From contig NZ_BNJI01000002.1 of assembly GCF_016587415.1 (NCBI RefSeq), positions 1,116,001 through 1,180,000 on the forward strand: a DNA stretch of 64,000 bases, read 5' to 3'. Below the pieces are notes generated by a model that worked only from the letters and a program-made list of their open reading frames with translations, did no database searches and was not told the DNA's origin. Both the position numbers and the translations under genes were made by a program. Each line of letters opens with the position of its first letter. Position 1 is the first letter of the stretch. This document shows, in pieces, positions 17,116 through 26,694 of the stretch. Source of the stretch: Ktedonobacter sp. SOSP1-85 (GTDB lineage Bacteria; Chloroflexota; Ktedonobacteria; Ktedonobacterales; Ktedonobacteraceae).

Positions 17116-17160
17116 AAAGAAAGCATCTCCACACCTGACGCTGGTGATGTTTTCTTTTTT
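17116..17160 (+). terminator. Rho-independent terminator
   Basis: A stem of 15 positions with one mismatch (17116-17130 against 17143-17157) is followed by tttctg-type T-rich sequence. It lies 15 bases after the formamidase stop. Confidence 0.7.
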
Positions 17161-17241
17161 CTGTTAGGGCCAAGGAATGGCATGCACCTCTAAAACCTCA
17201 GAAACTCAGTTTGACTGGATAGCAAAAAGGAGCATGATATT

Positions 17242-18126
17242 ATGCAACAAGAGGCCAGGGCGACGCCTCTTCCGTCGTGGGCATTATATGTGAAGGATCT
17301 TGAGGCGAGCCGTGCATTCTATATAGGCCAACTTGGTTTTAAGAAGACTGCCACAGTGCTACCAGGGACGCTGGCGGAGGTGGCCGACTTTGACAATGAT
17401 CCTATGCTGCTGGTTGGCCCCGAGGCGGGCGATGTAATGCCTTATCTAGCGAGCACACACTCCATTATTAAACCTGGCCAGGTCTTAACCTTCTATTGCC
17501 AGGATCTGGATACCCAGCGCGCAACCTGGACCGAGCGCGGCCTAGCAGATGTTCAAGAAGCCAGAACGCCCCTTAATGATCCTGCGCTGCTTGTGCTCGA
17601 CCTGGATGGACATGCGTTGCTCTTTATTGTGCCACGCCAGCGCTCGAATGAGGAGATTATTGCGCTCTATGCCCAGGGGTCGCAACGCTTGAGGGAGGCA
17701 CTGGCAGGCTTAGATGAACAGGGGCTGGAGCTAGCGAAGGCTCCAGGCGAGTGGAGTATTCGCCAACTGGTGCATCATATCTCGGACGGGGATGATCTCT
17801 GGATGCGTGCCGTCAAGGCCGCGCTGGCACGCTCCGGTTGCCAGTATAATCACGACTGGTATACAACAGACAACGCCAGCGCCGAATTGCTCGATTATGC
17901 CGGGCGTGCAATTGAGCCTGCCTTGTTGTTGTATAACGCCAATCACGAGCATATTCTGCAACTGGTGCGGCATCTACCAGATGCCCTGGAGCGCTATGTC
18001 ATGTTCACCTGGCCCGGCCAGGAGGCGCGACGTTTTGCTGTAAACGATATTCTCTACAGCCAGGCCGTGCATACAGCCGTTCACTGTAAAGAGATCCAGG
18101 AGATTCGGCGCCTGCACCAGCGGTAG
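17242..18126 (+). CDS. VOC (glyoxalase-like) and DinB-like fusion protein
   Basis: The 294-residue protein joins two domains usually found apart. Residues about 8-130 form a VOC fold (PSWALYVKDLEASRAFYIGQ through VLDLDGHALLFI). Residues about 140-294 form a DinB/YfiT-like four-helix bundle with the metal histidine of WSIRQLVHHISDGDD and a C-terminal HTAVHCKEI pair. AAAGGAG lies before the ATG. The function may be a metal-dependent thiol transferase or resistance protein; the exact reaction is unknown. Confidence 0.8.
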   Translation: MQQEARATPLPSWALYVKDLEASRAFYIGQLGFKKTATVLPGTLAEVADFDNDPMLLVGPEAGDVMPYLASTHSIIKPGQVLTFYCQDLDTQRATWTERGLADVQEARTPLNDPALLVLDLDGHALLFIVPRQRSNEEIIALYAQGSQRLREALAGLDEQGLELAKAPGEWSIRQLVHHISDGDDLWMRAVKAALARSGCQYNHDWYTTDNASAELLDYAGRAIEPALLLYNANHEHILQLVRHLPDALERYVMFTWPGQEARRFAVNDILYSQAVHTAVHCKEIQEIRRLHQR

Positions 18127-18351
18127 CGCTTCTTATCTACACTCCCACTACCAAGCTGTAGAGGGCTGGCTTCTCATGCTTGCCACGGGAAGCTGGTCTT
18201 TTTGCCTGTTTGTTTCTTGAAAAGAGAAATACGCATGTGTTACACTTGATGCACAAACAAGCAGCAAAATATTTCTGCTTTTAAGAGTATGCCCTTGCTG
18301 GTTTATAAGCAGGTGGGTCGAGGAAGACCTGCCAATACACAGGAGGTGTCT

Positions 18352-19839
18352 ATGAACACAGTTGTCAGGACACGTCAGGGAGCGGTGCGTGGGAGCCTGG
18401 TAGATGGCGTGTTCGCCTTCAAGGGAATTCCTTATGCGGCTGCACCCTTTGGCTCGCGTAGATTTTTGCCACCTCAGCCGGCTCCGGCCTGGGATGGTAT
18501 TCGCGATGCGTTTACCTATGGCCCTACCGTACCTAAACCACCTTATTTTCCACCTTTCGATGTCCTCCTTCCTGAGCCAGTAATCGCTGGCGAAGAGTGT
18601 CTGAATCTGAATATCTGGACGCCTGACACAGGAGACGCCAGTCTGCCAGTCATGGTCTGGATTCACGGCGGAGCCTTTAGAAATGGGACGGGCGCGATTC
18701 CGACCTATGATGGAAGTCGCTTCGCGCGCGATGGCGTGGTGTGCGTGACGTTGAACTATCGCCTCGGAATCGATGGATTTCTCTATTTGGGCGATGGGAA
18801 CGCCAATCGTGGCCTGCTTGACCAGGTCGCCGCGCTTGAATGGGTGCACGATAATATAGCAGCCTTTGGCGGTGATCCTGGTAATGTAACGATCTTTGGT
18901 GAATCTGCGGGTGGCATGAGCGTTACTTCGCTGCTCTCCATGCCGCGCGCTGAGGGACTTTTTCGCCGGGCTATCGCGCAGAGCGGCGCGGGCCACCATG
19001 CGCATACACCTGAGACCGCGCGACTGGTGACACATCATCTCTCTGAACTACTCCAGGTCGAAGCTACTCCCGACGCCCTGGCGGCTATTCCGCTTGAGCG
19101 CCTGGTCGCGGCTCAGGTAGAGTTAGCGAATGATGTTATTAAGCGCCCTGATCCTGCGCTCTGGGGCGAGGTGCTTGTCAACCTGATGCCATTTGAGCCG
19201 ACCATTGATGGTGATGTCCTGCCCCAGTTGCCGATCAAGCATATTTTTGCCGGGGCTGGTAAGGGTGTTGAGGTGTTGGTGGGGACGAATAGCGAAGAGT
19301 ATCGCTTCTTCACCGTCCCTCCCGGCCTGGTCGATGCCGTCACCGATCAATACCTATCCACGATCATCGCAGCGTATGGACTTCCCTTAGAGGAGACGCT
19401 GGCAACCTATCGCGTCTTGCTGCCGGAGGGGAGCCGTGGCGATATCTTGACCGCCATCATGACGGACCAGGTCTTCCGTATTCCGGCTATACGCCTGGCC
19501 GAAGCCGTCGCGGAACGTGGAGACGCGGCCTATATGTATGAGTTTACCTGGCGCTCACGCCAGTTTGATGATCGCCTGGGCGCGTCCCATACCCTGGAGA
19601 TCCCTTTTGTCTTCGATAATCTGCATATGCCGGAATATTATAACCTCCTGGGCGACAATCCTCCGCAGGAGCTAGCCGACGAGATGCATGCCTCCTGGGT
19701 GACTTTCGCCAAATATGGTGATCCAGGTTGGCCGCGCTACGACCTGAAGCGGCGTGCCACCATGAACTTCAATACTCTCTCAGAGGTCATCGACGATCCT
19801 CACCAGGCCGAGCGCGTTTTGTGGGAAGGGAGGCGCTAA
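18352..19839 (+). CDS. Type B carboxylesterase (para-nitrobenzyl esterase-like)
   Basis: The 495-residue alpha/beta hydrolase has the oxyanion motif WIHGGAF, the nucleophile elbow GESAGGMS, an acid in the GTNSEEYRFF region and the catalytic histidine in LGASHTLEIPFVFDN. The ATG at 18352 follows AGGAGG by 5 bases; a longer frame from 18289 has no such site. No signal peptide is present, so it is probably cytoplasmic. It hydrolyses carboxylic esters, with unknown natural substrate. Confidence 0.9.
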   Translation: MNTVVRTRQGAVRGSLVDGVFAFKGIPYAAAPFGSRRFLPPQPAPAWDGIRDAFTYGPTVPKPPYFPPFDVLLPEPVIAGEECLNLNIWTPDTGDASLPVMVWIHGGAFRNGTGAIPTYDGSRFARDGVVCVTLNYRLGIDGFLYLGDGNANRGLLDQVAALEWVHDNIAAFGGDPGNVTIFGESAGGMSVTSLLSMPRAEGLFRRAIAQSGAGHHAHTPETARLVTHHLSELLQVEATPDALAAIPLERLVAAQVELANDVIKRPDPALWGEVLVNLMPFEPTIDGDVLPQLPIKHIFAGAGKGVEVLVGTNSEEYRFFTVPPGLVDAVTDQYLSTIIAAYGLPLEETLATYRVLLPEGSRGDILTAIMTDQVFRIPAIRLAEAVAERGDAAYMYEFTWRSRQFDDRLGASHTLEIPFVFDNLHMPEYYNLLGDNPPQELADEMHASWVTFAKYGDPGWPRYDLKRRATMNFNTLSEVIDDPHQAERVLWEGRR

Positions 19840-19912
19840 ATGGCTTGTTTGCTAAATCTGCGGTGCCTCCCAGATCTCCCAGGCGACTGGCTGCCTCGTT
19901 TTGTTTCAAGTG

Positions 19913-20494
19913 CTATGGGTGGATTTTTTCCTGTTTAGAGAGCATTTCTATAAACTTCTGGATGCGGGCTGAGCGGGTCTCAGCCTTCTTCGCTGTTTGA
20001 ATACTATAGAGGATGGCATAGCGGTTCCTACTATCCAGAGTAGCAAAGAACTCCTTAGCCTGTGGGTGCTGGTCCAGCTCGCTTTGGAAGTCGTCAGGGA
20101 TACCTATTTTGCTCTGTGACTCGTAGGCCTGTTCCCAGCGTCCATCAGATTTCGCCCGCTCTATCTGTTTCTGTCCCGCTGGCTGCATTCTGCCCTCCGC
20201 GATGAGGGCTATTGCCTTCTCGCGATTGACCTGCGACCACATGCTCCGGGCTCCTCGCGGTGTAAATTTTTGCAGCCAGTATTGCTTATCCAATGAGGCC
20301 TTCTGTCCATCGATCCAACCGTAGCAGAGGGCTACATCCAGAGCCTCTGCATACGAAATAGATGGGATGCCGCTCTCCTTCTTTGCGAGCTTAAGCCAGA
20401 GACCCTTTGCCTCGTCATGGTTTTCGTGTAGCCATGATTCCCAGTCCTGTTGTGTAGTGAACCCAATGGTGGGCAAATTTTCTGTACTTGCCAT
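19913..20494 (-). CDS. YdeI/OmpD-associated family protein
   Basis: The 193-residue protein has the family's N-terminal block (WLHENHDEAKGLWLKLAKK), the central YAEALDVALCYGWIDGQ and TPRGARSMWSQVNREKAIAL, and the C-terminal FFATLDSRNRYAILYSIQTA. Such proteins have been tied to peptide and stress responses, but their biochemistry is not settled. It starts 4 bases after the AHSA1-type gene and is co-transcribed with it. Confidence 0.85.
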   Translation of the reverse strand: MASTENLPTIGFTTQQDWESWLHENHDEAKGLWLKLAKKESGIPSISYAEALDVALCYGWIDGQKASLDKQYWLQKFTPRGARSMWSQVNREKAIALIAEGRMQPAGQKQIERAKSDGRWEQAYESQSKIGIPDDFQSELDQHPQAKEFFATLDSRNRYAILYSIQTAKKAETRSARIQKFIEMLSKQEKIHP

Positions 20495-20498
20495 AAGG

Positions 20499-20948
20499 CT
20501 ATCCCTCGATGAGCCGCTTCAGGGCAGTCAGTACGTTGTTCTCGCTCTCCTCACCTACCCCATTGTCACCCTCTTCAGACGATTCCTGTGGCGGCATCTC
20601 TCTGGGATCATCCTGAATGATAGTGAGTGTTGTCTGGTCGCTGGTGTCTTCTAGCAGGTAGGTCATGGTAAAGTAGTTCTCTGGCTTATCCTCCAGGCCC
20701 GGGTGAGGAAAGAAGAGAGTGTACTTGACCAGCTCTTGTGGCTTAACTTCCAGGATCGTGCCTTTTTGCTCAAAGACTGCGCCCTCCCACTCATTGCGGA
20801 AGACGATGGGGCTACCTACCTGCCAATTGGTAATGAGGTCGGAGCCGTACTGCCATTGCTTTACCAGCTCTGGCTTCGTGATTGCGTCCCATACGCTGGC
20901 GGCTGATGCGTTTATGGTGATTTTTGAGATGCTTGTGCGATTGCTCAT
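20499..20948 (-). CDS. SRPBCC/AHSA1-type lipid-binding-fold protein
   Basis: The 149-residue protein shows the AHSA1 pattern: TINASAASVWDAITKPELVKQW at the start, a middle strand region GSPIVFRNEW and a C-terminal helix ending in LTALKRLIEG. These proteins bind hydrophobic ligands in a helix-grip fold. AAGGAG precedes the ATG. It lies in an operon with the YdeI-type gene, a common pairing. Confidence 0.85.
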   Translation of the reverse strand: MSNRTSISKITINASAASVWDAITKPELVKQWQYGSDLITNWQVGSPIVFRNEWEGAVFEQKGTILEVKPQELVKYTLFFPHPGLEDKPENYFTMTYLLEDTSDQTTLTIIQDDPREMPPQESSEEGDNGVGEESENNVLTALKRLIEG

Positions 20949-20996
20949 ATTTTCTCCTTGGTAGTGTTATGGTAGCAGTGAACGGTGGTTGGCCTA

Positions 20997-21058
20997 CGCT
21001 GCTCAAGCATGTGTTTATATAATAGACCGCTAATATGTAAACACATGCTTGAGCAGCG
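20997..21058. terminator. Palindrome behind the VOC gene
   Basis: Perfect 21-bp arms at 20997-21017 and 21038-21058 enclose a 20-base AT-rich loop. It starts 13 bases after the stop of the minus-strand VOC gene at 21072. Confidence 0.75.
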
Positions 21059-21071
21059 CCAGGCGGGGCTG

Positions 21072-21479
21072 TTATGCCGTTGGTAGTTCAGAGGCCTGGA
21101 GAGGGCTGTATAGCTCGACGAGGTTTCCATCGGGGTCGCTGATATGGGCTGTGCGGGCGCGCCATTCGGGGCGGTCATGTGGCCCAGAGACTTCGATGGC
21201 GCCGCGTTTGATGAGGTCGGCGTAGGTGGTATCTACATCGTCCACACCAAAGGTCAGTACCGTTTGGCGACCCGTGGGAGCGGCAGTAGGAGTGGCTTCG
21301 CCCAGGGCTGAGGCGAAGCCGTCACGCTGGTAGAGTTCTATCCCGGTGCTGCCAGTCTCAAAATAGGCGTAGCCCATTGATTCATCGCTATAGGTCATGT
21401 TTAATCCCAGTAGGTCATGCCAGAAGCGAACCGAGGTCGCAAAATCATTAACCAGTAGACGCATAGAGGCGAATTTCAT
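21072..21479 (-). CDS. VOC family protein (glyoxalase-like)
   Basis: The 135-residue single-domain protein has paired beta-alpha-beta-beta-beta modules, from MKFASMRLLVNDFATSVRFW to TAHISDPDGNLVELYSPL. The GNLVELY block holds the usual C-terminal metal glutamate; the matching N-terminal ligand is not clear. It may be an antibiotic-binding or dioxygenase-like VOC protein; no substrate is indicated. Confidence 0.85.
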   Translation of the reverse strand: MKFASMRLLVNDFATSVRFWHDLLGLNMTYSDESMGYAYFETGSTGIELYQRDGFASALGEATPTAAPTGRQTVLTFGVDDVDTTYADLIKRGAIEVSGPHDRPEWRARTAHISDPDGNLVELYSPLQASELPTA

Positions 21480-21595
21480 CAGAGGCTCCTTTTCCTGCTT
21501 TTAAAGATACAATCTTTGTTTCTCACGTTTCTTGATCTGCATAGGTAGCATATCACTAGTAGAGGAGAGATTTGGTCCTAAATTCACGCAAATTT

Positions 21596-23860
21596 TTATT
21601 CATTTCCGTTGGCGAGGGGGAGGCTAAACCAGAAGGTCGAGCCTTTGCCAGGGGTGCTTTCAACATCCACCTCTCCGTGGTGTTGTTCTATGAGGGTTTG
21701 ACAAATATATAGGCCCAGGCCCAGGCCTTTCCCTGAGCCGCTTTGCACTGGCACCTCCTTGACCTGGTGGAAGCAGCGCCAGACCTTCTCCTGAGCTTCT
21801 TTTGAGAGGCCCGGCCCGTGATCTCGCACCCAGACGCGGGCCATATTCTCCTGAACGGCTAACCCGATGTGTACCGACTGATCTGAGCTCGAATAGCGGA
21901 TGGCATTCGTCACATAGTTCGTTATCACCTGGCCGATGCGGTTCTGGTCAATTAGGACGTTGACCGGCGTGTCTTCTGGCAATTCAAGTAGGAGTTGGCG
22001 CTCAGGAGCTACTAAGCGGAGGTCTTCGACGGTCTCGCGTATGATGGGGATCAGGTCGCAGCGCTGTAATGAGAGCTTTAAGGTGCCAGATGTAATACGT
22101 GAGACATCCAATAAGTCGTTAATCAAGTGGGTTTGGATATCGACTTGCCGGACGCCATTCGCCAGGTTTTTCTGCATACCCTCAAAGAATGAGACCATCT
22201 CTGGAGAGAGATTATCTGTCTTGTTGATAAAGCGCCTGAGGCGTCGTCCGATTAGTTGGAGCGTTCCTCGGAGGGCGGCCAGGGGTGTCCTGAGCTCATG
22301 ACCAGTTATGCCCAGGAAGAGATCTTTTTGTTTTTCCACCTCCTTGCGCGAGGTCTGATCCAGGACGAAACACAGAAATAATGGGGGTGAGTCTTCCCGA
22401 CGGAAGAGCGCACGCCCAATGAGCACCGGCACGCGCTTACCACCTTTGGTGATATATTCTTTTTCATATGGTTGGGCAACTCCCGTCCTCAGTGCCTCCT
22501 CTATTGCCTCAGTGTCTCTTGCGCGAGCCTGGGGAGTAGTGATGATATCCCACTTCATCTGACCAGCCGCCAGGTCTTCTTGCGTGTAGCCAAGAAGCGA
22601 GAGGAAGGCCTCGTTGGCTTCGAGAATGTTGCCTTCCCTATCCGTTGTTATTATACCAATGATATTGGATTCCATAAGGCGGTGAAAGCGGGCTTCGCTC
22701 TCCCTTAGGGCCTCTTCTATCTGTTTCCGTTCGCTGATATCGTGAAAGTATATTGCCAGGCCATCGGGTTTTGGATACACACGCGTCTCGACCCAACGCT
22801 GGAAGGCGGGATGGAATGCTTCAAAATGTGTTGCTTGCTGTGTTGCCATCGCTGTGCGGTAATGGTCTTCAAATATTGTGCCGAGGAGCATAGGTACAAC
22901 CTCCCACATATCCTTGCCCAATACCCCTTCGCGTTTCTTACCCAAATACGTTTCCATGCGCTGATTTAAATAGGAATAGCGCCACTGTGAGTCGAGGCAG
23001 AGAAAGGCATCGGTGATACTTTCGAGAATGGTGGTCACCTCGTCTTTGGCTTCCTGAAGTTCTTCTTCTGTGTGTTTTAGCTCAGTAATGTCGAGCGAGG
23101 CACCGACAATGTGTCCCGGTTTTCCTGTTTCATCACAGATGACTTGTGCCCGGTCTGTAAGCCAGTGTACGCTTCCATCAGGCCAGATCGTGCGATAGTC
23201 CTTATTATATTCCTGTTTCTCGGCCATGGCCTGTGTGTTGTTTTGGTGAACGTGCTCACGGTCATCAGGGTGTAACGCTTCCATGAAGCGCGCATGACTG
23301 ATGCGGACCTCTGGTGATAAACCGAAGAGGGCTTTTTCCTGATCCGTCCACACTAGCTCACCAGTCTCAAGGTTCCAATCCCACATGCCTACGCCAGAGG
23401 CCTTCAAGGCGAACTGCACCTGTGCCTCGCTCATCTGTTCCATCTGCATCTGCCTGGTAAGGTTATTGCCACAGGCCAGAACTTCGTTGACTGTGCCGGA
23501 AGCTTCGCGTACAGGGATAAAGCGCAGGTGTACCAGATGGTATGAGTCATCGTAGCCACGGATATGGCATACCAGTTCGCTCGTATGTCCAGAGTTGATA
23601 GCCTGGTGTAGCGCGTCTTCTCCTTGCGGCCGATCCATGGGATGAACAGCATCAAGCCACCCTCGACCAGGATATGCAAATTCCTGCTGGTCAGGAAGTG
23701 TTTGCCAGCTAGAACTAATGGCTTGTATCTCTCCTGCTGGCGTTAAAATCCAGAAGACATCGAACATCTCTTGCGTAAGTGCAGAAAGTCGCGATGATGC
23801 GGTCAGGCCAAGAGTCCAGGTATTGCTATCTTCTTGAAACAGGGGGTGTTCTGGATGCAT
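21596..23860 (-). CDS. Sensor histidine kinase with four PAS domains
   Basis: The 754-residue protein has no membrane helix, so it is a cytoplasmic sensor. Four PAS units follow one another (about residues 20-130, 150-265, 275-385 and 395-505); the second and last carry typical PAS/PAC ends. HisKA follows with GITGHELRTPLAALRGT (His phosphorylation site) and a HATPase domain with NYVTNAIRYS, RDHGPGLS and GKGLGLGLYI. The ATG at 23860 has AAGGAAA before it; a longer frame to 23977 would enter the palindrome region. No response regulator is adjacent. Confidence 0.9.
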   Translation of the reverse strand: MHPEHPLFQEDSNTWTLGLTASSRLSALTQEMFDVFWILTPAGEIQAISSSWQTLPDQQEFAYPGRGWLDAVHPMDRPQGEDALHQAINSGHTSELVCHIRGYDDSYHLVHLRFIPVREASGTVNEVLACGNNLTRQMQMEQMSEAQVQFALKASGVGMWDWNLETGELVWTDQEKALFGLSPEVRISHARFMEALHPDDREHVHQNNTQAMAEKQEYNKDYRTIWPDGSVHWLTDRAQVICDETGKPGHIVGASLDITELKHTEEELQEAKDEVTTILESITDAFLCLDSQWRYSYLNQRMETYLGKKREGVLGKDMWEVVPMLLGTIFEDHYRTAMATQQATHFEAFHPAFQRWVETRVYPKPDGLAIYFHDISERKQIEEALRESEARFHRLMESNIIGIITTDREGNILEANEAFLSLLGYTQEDLAAGQMKWDIITTPQARARDTEAIEEALRTGVAQPYEKEYITKGGKRVPVLIGRALFRREDSPPLFLCFVLDQTSRKEVEKQKDLFLGITGHELRTPLAALRGTLQLIGRRLRRFINKTDNLSPEMVSFFEGMQKNLANGVRQVDIQTHLINDLLDVSRITSGTLKLSLQRCDLIPIIRETVEDLRLVAPERQLLLELPEDTPVNVLIDQNRIGQVITNYVTNAIRYSSSDQSVHIGLAVQENMARVWVRDHGPGLSKEAQEKVWRCFHQVKEVPVQSGSGKGLGLGLYICQTLIEQHHGEVDVESTPGKGSTFWFSLPLANGNE

Positions 23861-23936
23861 GAGTTTCCTTCTTTTTTGCCTCTCTCTTACTGGTATAGTA
23901 CCAGCCTCCAAGCGGTAAAGGCTGCCTTTGTATAAG

Positions 23937-24017
23937 TTTTCGCGCCTGCGTCGCTTAAGGGTAAGGGGTGTGTGCATGGAAAACGGCTATGACCGTTTTC
24001 CATGCACACACCCCTTA
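23937..24017. repeat. Perfect palindrome with upstream GCGCCTGCG module, between divergent genes
   Basis: Perfect 25-bp arms at 23962-23986 and 23993-24017 enclose a 6-base loop. Just before it lies ttcgcgcctgcgtcgc (23939-23954), a variant of a module seen next to two other palindromes (40244 and 56194). It lies between a histidine kinase start and a WYL regulator start, so it is not a simple gene-end terminator. Confidence 0.8.
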
Positions 24018-24157
24018 TATCAAAGAGGCTCGCTACGTGAGCCGAGGAGAATGGGAAGTTTATGCAGGGCAAGGGAAAATATTGTACTTTATCAGTGGCA
24101 GAGGATAAAATACATTTCTAATGAGAGATACAAAGAATACATAAGCGAGGGAGTGCA

Positions 24158-25120
24158 ATGTACCATCCGACGACGCGCCTGCTGACGATTCTGGAGCTGC
24201 TGCAAACGCACTCGCAGATGAGTGGAGAGGAGATGGCGCGTCGCCTGGAGGTAGAGCCGCGCACCGTGCGGCGCTATATCCAGATGCTTCAGGAGATGGG
24301 TATGCCCGTTGAGGGGGCGCGTGGTCCCGGTGGTGGCTACCGCTTGCGTCCTGGTTTCAAGCTGCCGCCGCTGCTTTTCACGGAAGAGGAGGCGACGGTA
24401 CTGGTCCTGGCACTGCTGGGAGCCCCCTGGCTGGAGGTCAGCCTGCCTTCTGTGGCTCTTGAGGGGGCACTCGCCAAGGTGTATCGCGTCCTGCCGCTGC
24501 GTGGGCGCGAGCGCTTGCAGGCTATTTCTTCGCATATGATCCTCTCGCCCCAGCAGCGGGATGAACGCCCCGATGCCGAATTGTTGGTCAATGTCAGTGA
24601 GGCGGTGCAGACGCGGCGCCGGATCTCAATAGCATATCGCTCGCACCATAACGTGGAGACCCAGCGCGATATCGAACCCTATGGCGTGGTGGGCTGGAAG
24701 GGCCACTGGTATGTTTTTGGCTATTGTTGCCTGCGCCAGGCCCCGCGCCTTTTTCGCCTGGATCGCGTTGATAGTGTGCGCTTTCTGGAAGAGACATTCA
24801 CACGTGACGAGGACTTCGATTGCCAGGCGTATGTTATAAAGCACCTGGGTAGCATCCCCAATAGGTGGCAGATCGAGGTTGAGTTCCAGGTGCCGCTCTA
24901 CGAGGTACGACATAAGGTCCCTTCTTCGCATGGCGAGTTGAGCGCTACTGCCACTGGAACGCTCCTCAAGACGCATCATGTGCATCTGCCCGCCTTCGCG
25001 CGCTACCTCGTCAACCTGGACCTCCCCTTTGTGGTCCGGCAACCGCCCGAGTTACGTGTGGCCCTACGCGAACTGGCCGAACAAATAATGCGGATCGCCC
25101 AGGTGGACGATCCGGTGTAA
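24158..25120 (+). CDS. WYL-domain transcriptional regulator (DeoR/YafY type)
   Basis: The 320-residue protein has an N-terminal winged helix (MYHPTTRLLTILELLQTHSQ, recognition part LEVEPRTVRRYIQMLQ), a middle region, a WYL domain (about residues 140-220: ISIAYRSHHNVETQRDIEPYG, GHWYVFGYCCLR) and a WCX C-terminal extension. WYL domains bind nucleic acid or small ligands. It is a close paralogue of the gene at 48291-49265. The target is unknown. Confidence 0.9.
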   Translation: MYHPTTRLLTILELLQTHSQMSGEEMARRLEVEPRTVRRYIQMLQEMGMPVEGARGPGGGYRLRPGFKLPPLLFTEEEATVLVLALLGAPWLEVSLPSVALEGALAKVYRVLPLRGRERLQAISSHMILSPQQRDERPDAELLVNVSEAVQTRRRISIAYRSHHNVETQRDIEPYGVVGWKGHWYVFGYCCLRQAPRLFRLDRVDSVRFLEETFTRDEDFDCQAYVIKHLGSIPNRWQIEVEFQVPLYEVRHKVPSSHGELSATATGTLLKTHHVHLPAFARYLVNLDLPFVVRQPPELRVALRELAEQIMRIAQVDDPV

Positions 25121-25126
25121 GAGGTG

Positions 25127-25180
25127 ACACGACATATATTGTACCATTATATGTAGACGCGCACTTTAGTAGCGTCGTGC
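25127..25180. repeat. Dispersed repeat, family B copy 1
   Basis: The stretch TTATATGTAGACGCG and the following ACTTTAGTAGCGTCGT recur with few changes at 32950-33024 and, more diverged, at 39571-39656. A weak inverted repeat (ACATATA/TATATGT) precedes it. The stop and last codons of the MFS gene (25166-25180, Arg-Arg-Tyr) lie inside the repeat. Confidence 0.55.
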
Positions 25181-26422
25181 TGCGCGCAGAGCTGGAAGTG
25201 CCAGAACAACGGAGAGGATAGCCAGTCCAATGATCAGCGCGCCGCTCCAGTAGGGCGTGGCGTGTCCGAACTGGGCGTAGAGCACGCCACCAAGGATCGG
25301 ACCCAGAATCAGGGCCAGGGATTGCATCGACTGGCTCGCGCCACCCACCAGGCCCTGCTGTTTGGGTCCTACAGCGCGCGAGGTCAACCCACGCAATGCA
25401 TTCTCAACCAGGCCACCCGAACCTGAGAAGAGGATTACGCCCGCGATCAATAGAATTGGTGAGGCGATCAGGGCAATTGATCCAAGCAGGAGGTAGCTGA
25501 TCGCGACTAGTACCAGCGCGCCGATGCCCACTTTGATGTCGCCAAAGATGTCGATGAGTTTGCCTACCAGCACGCCCTGTACCAGGATATCCACCACTCC
25601 CACCAGTGTCGAGACGAGGCCCGCGTCCGTCGCGTTCCAGCCCAGGCTATCGCGCATCAGGATGGTCAGGTTGGCCTGTAAGATCGCGAAGGGGAAGGCG
25701 TAGAAGAAGCCAGCCAGGAGCAGCCAGCGCAGATTTGCCATATTGAATACAGTGCCTAGTTGGGCGAGAGGATTGAGGTCGCGCAGGCGCATAGTGGTCA
25801 AGCGATGCTCTTTATCCAGGCTCTCAGGCAGGAAGAAGAAGCCCCAGGCCAGGTTGAGCAGCGTCACTCCTGCCGCAACGAGGAAGGGCATGCTATAGCT
25901 GATATTTGCCAGCAGGCCGCCGATGGCCGGGCCGACAATAAAGCCTACGCCCGAGATCCCGCCGAAGATGCCGAAGTATTTGCCACGCTCTTCAGGCTCA
26001 GTGATATCCGCGACATAGGCGAAGAGGACGCTAAAGTTGCCCCCGGTCAGACCATCAATAATGCGGCCCAGGAAGAGCATCCAGAGCGCGCCCCCCAATC
26101 CAAAGAGCAGGTAGCCGATGGCTGAGCCAAGCAGACAGATGAAGATGACGGGCCGCCTGCCATAGCGGTCGCTCAACAGGCCCAGGCCGGGGGCCGCGAT
26201 CATCTGGCAGATGCCATAGATGGAGAGTAGCCAGCCCACGACGACGGCCAGGTCGTTCGGGTTGCCCAGGTACTGACGGGTCATAAATGGGACCACAGGA
26301 CCAATAATCGTGAAGCCCATGGTATTCAGGAAAGCCACCACCGCGAGGAAGAAGATAATCTTCCGCTTAGATGTTTTCTTTGTGCGCTCCGGCGGTAGGG
26401 TAGAGACCTCTGATGTGCTCAT
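25166..26422 (-). CDS. MFS transporter (TetA-like, 12 helices)
   Basis: The 418-residue protein has about twelve hydrophobic helices and the MFS loop 2-3 motif GLLSDRYGRRPVI. The ATG at 26422 has GGAG at a 7-base spacing and is preferred over a start at 26497. It is probably a proton-driven drug efflux pump of the TetA/MdtG kind; the substrate is unknown. It is convergent with a WYL regulator gene, and its last codons overlap a dispersed repeat. Confidence 0.9.
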   Translation of the reverse strand: MSTSEVSTLPPERTKKTSKRKIIFFLAVVAFLNTMGFTIIGPVVPFMTRQYLGNPNDLAVVVGWLLSIYGICQMIAAPGLGLLSDRYGRRPVIFICLLGSAIGYLLFGLGGALWMLFLGRIIDGLTGGNFSVLFAYVADITEPEERGKYFGIFGGISGVGFIVGPAIGGLLANISYSMPFLVAAGVTLLNLAWGFFFLPESLDKEHRLTTMRLRDLNPLAQLGTVFNMANLRWLLLAGFFYAFPFAILQANLTILMRDSLGWNATDAGLVSTLVGVVDILVQGVLVGKLIDIFGDIKVGIGALVLVAISYLLLGSIALIASPILLIAGVILFSGSGGLVENALRGLTSRAVGPKQQGLVGGASQSMQSLALILGPILGGVLYAQFGHATPYWSGALIIGLAILSVVLALPALRAARRY

Positions 26423-26567
26423 ATCTGTGCTCCAATCGAGTAGTGCTTTGATAACTGCCCCTACTATAAGCTTCAGATGGATGAGCCAGCATCGCACATA
26501 TGCATGATCCTATGGATGATTGAAGGGATGAAGTCTGTTGGAGCATGCTCAAACGATCCTCAGTTTT

Positions 26568-26632
26568 TGCCTCGCATAGTGTATGATGCTGGCGTGACTC
26601 AGTCACGCCAGCATCATACACTATGCGAGGCA
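26568..26632. repeat. 65-base perfect palindrome
   Basis: Arms of 32 bp at 26568-26599 and 26601-26632 are perfectly complementary around a single central C. It lies 62 bases downstream of the minus-strand gene ending at 26695 and 146 bases upstream of the MFS start. The near-zero loop suggests a DNA-level as well as an RNA-level origin. Confidence 0.85.
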
Positions 26633-26694
26633 CCGTACGTGCTGGGAGTGAGGCGGGACAAATCATTCCCGTATGTAATGGTCGATGAGCCTGG

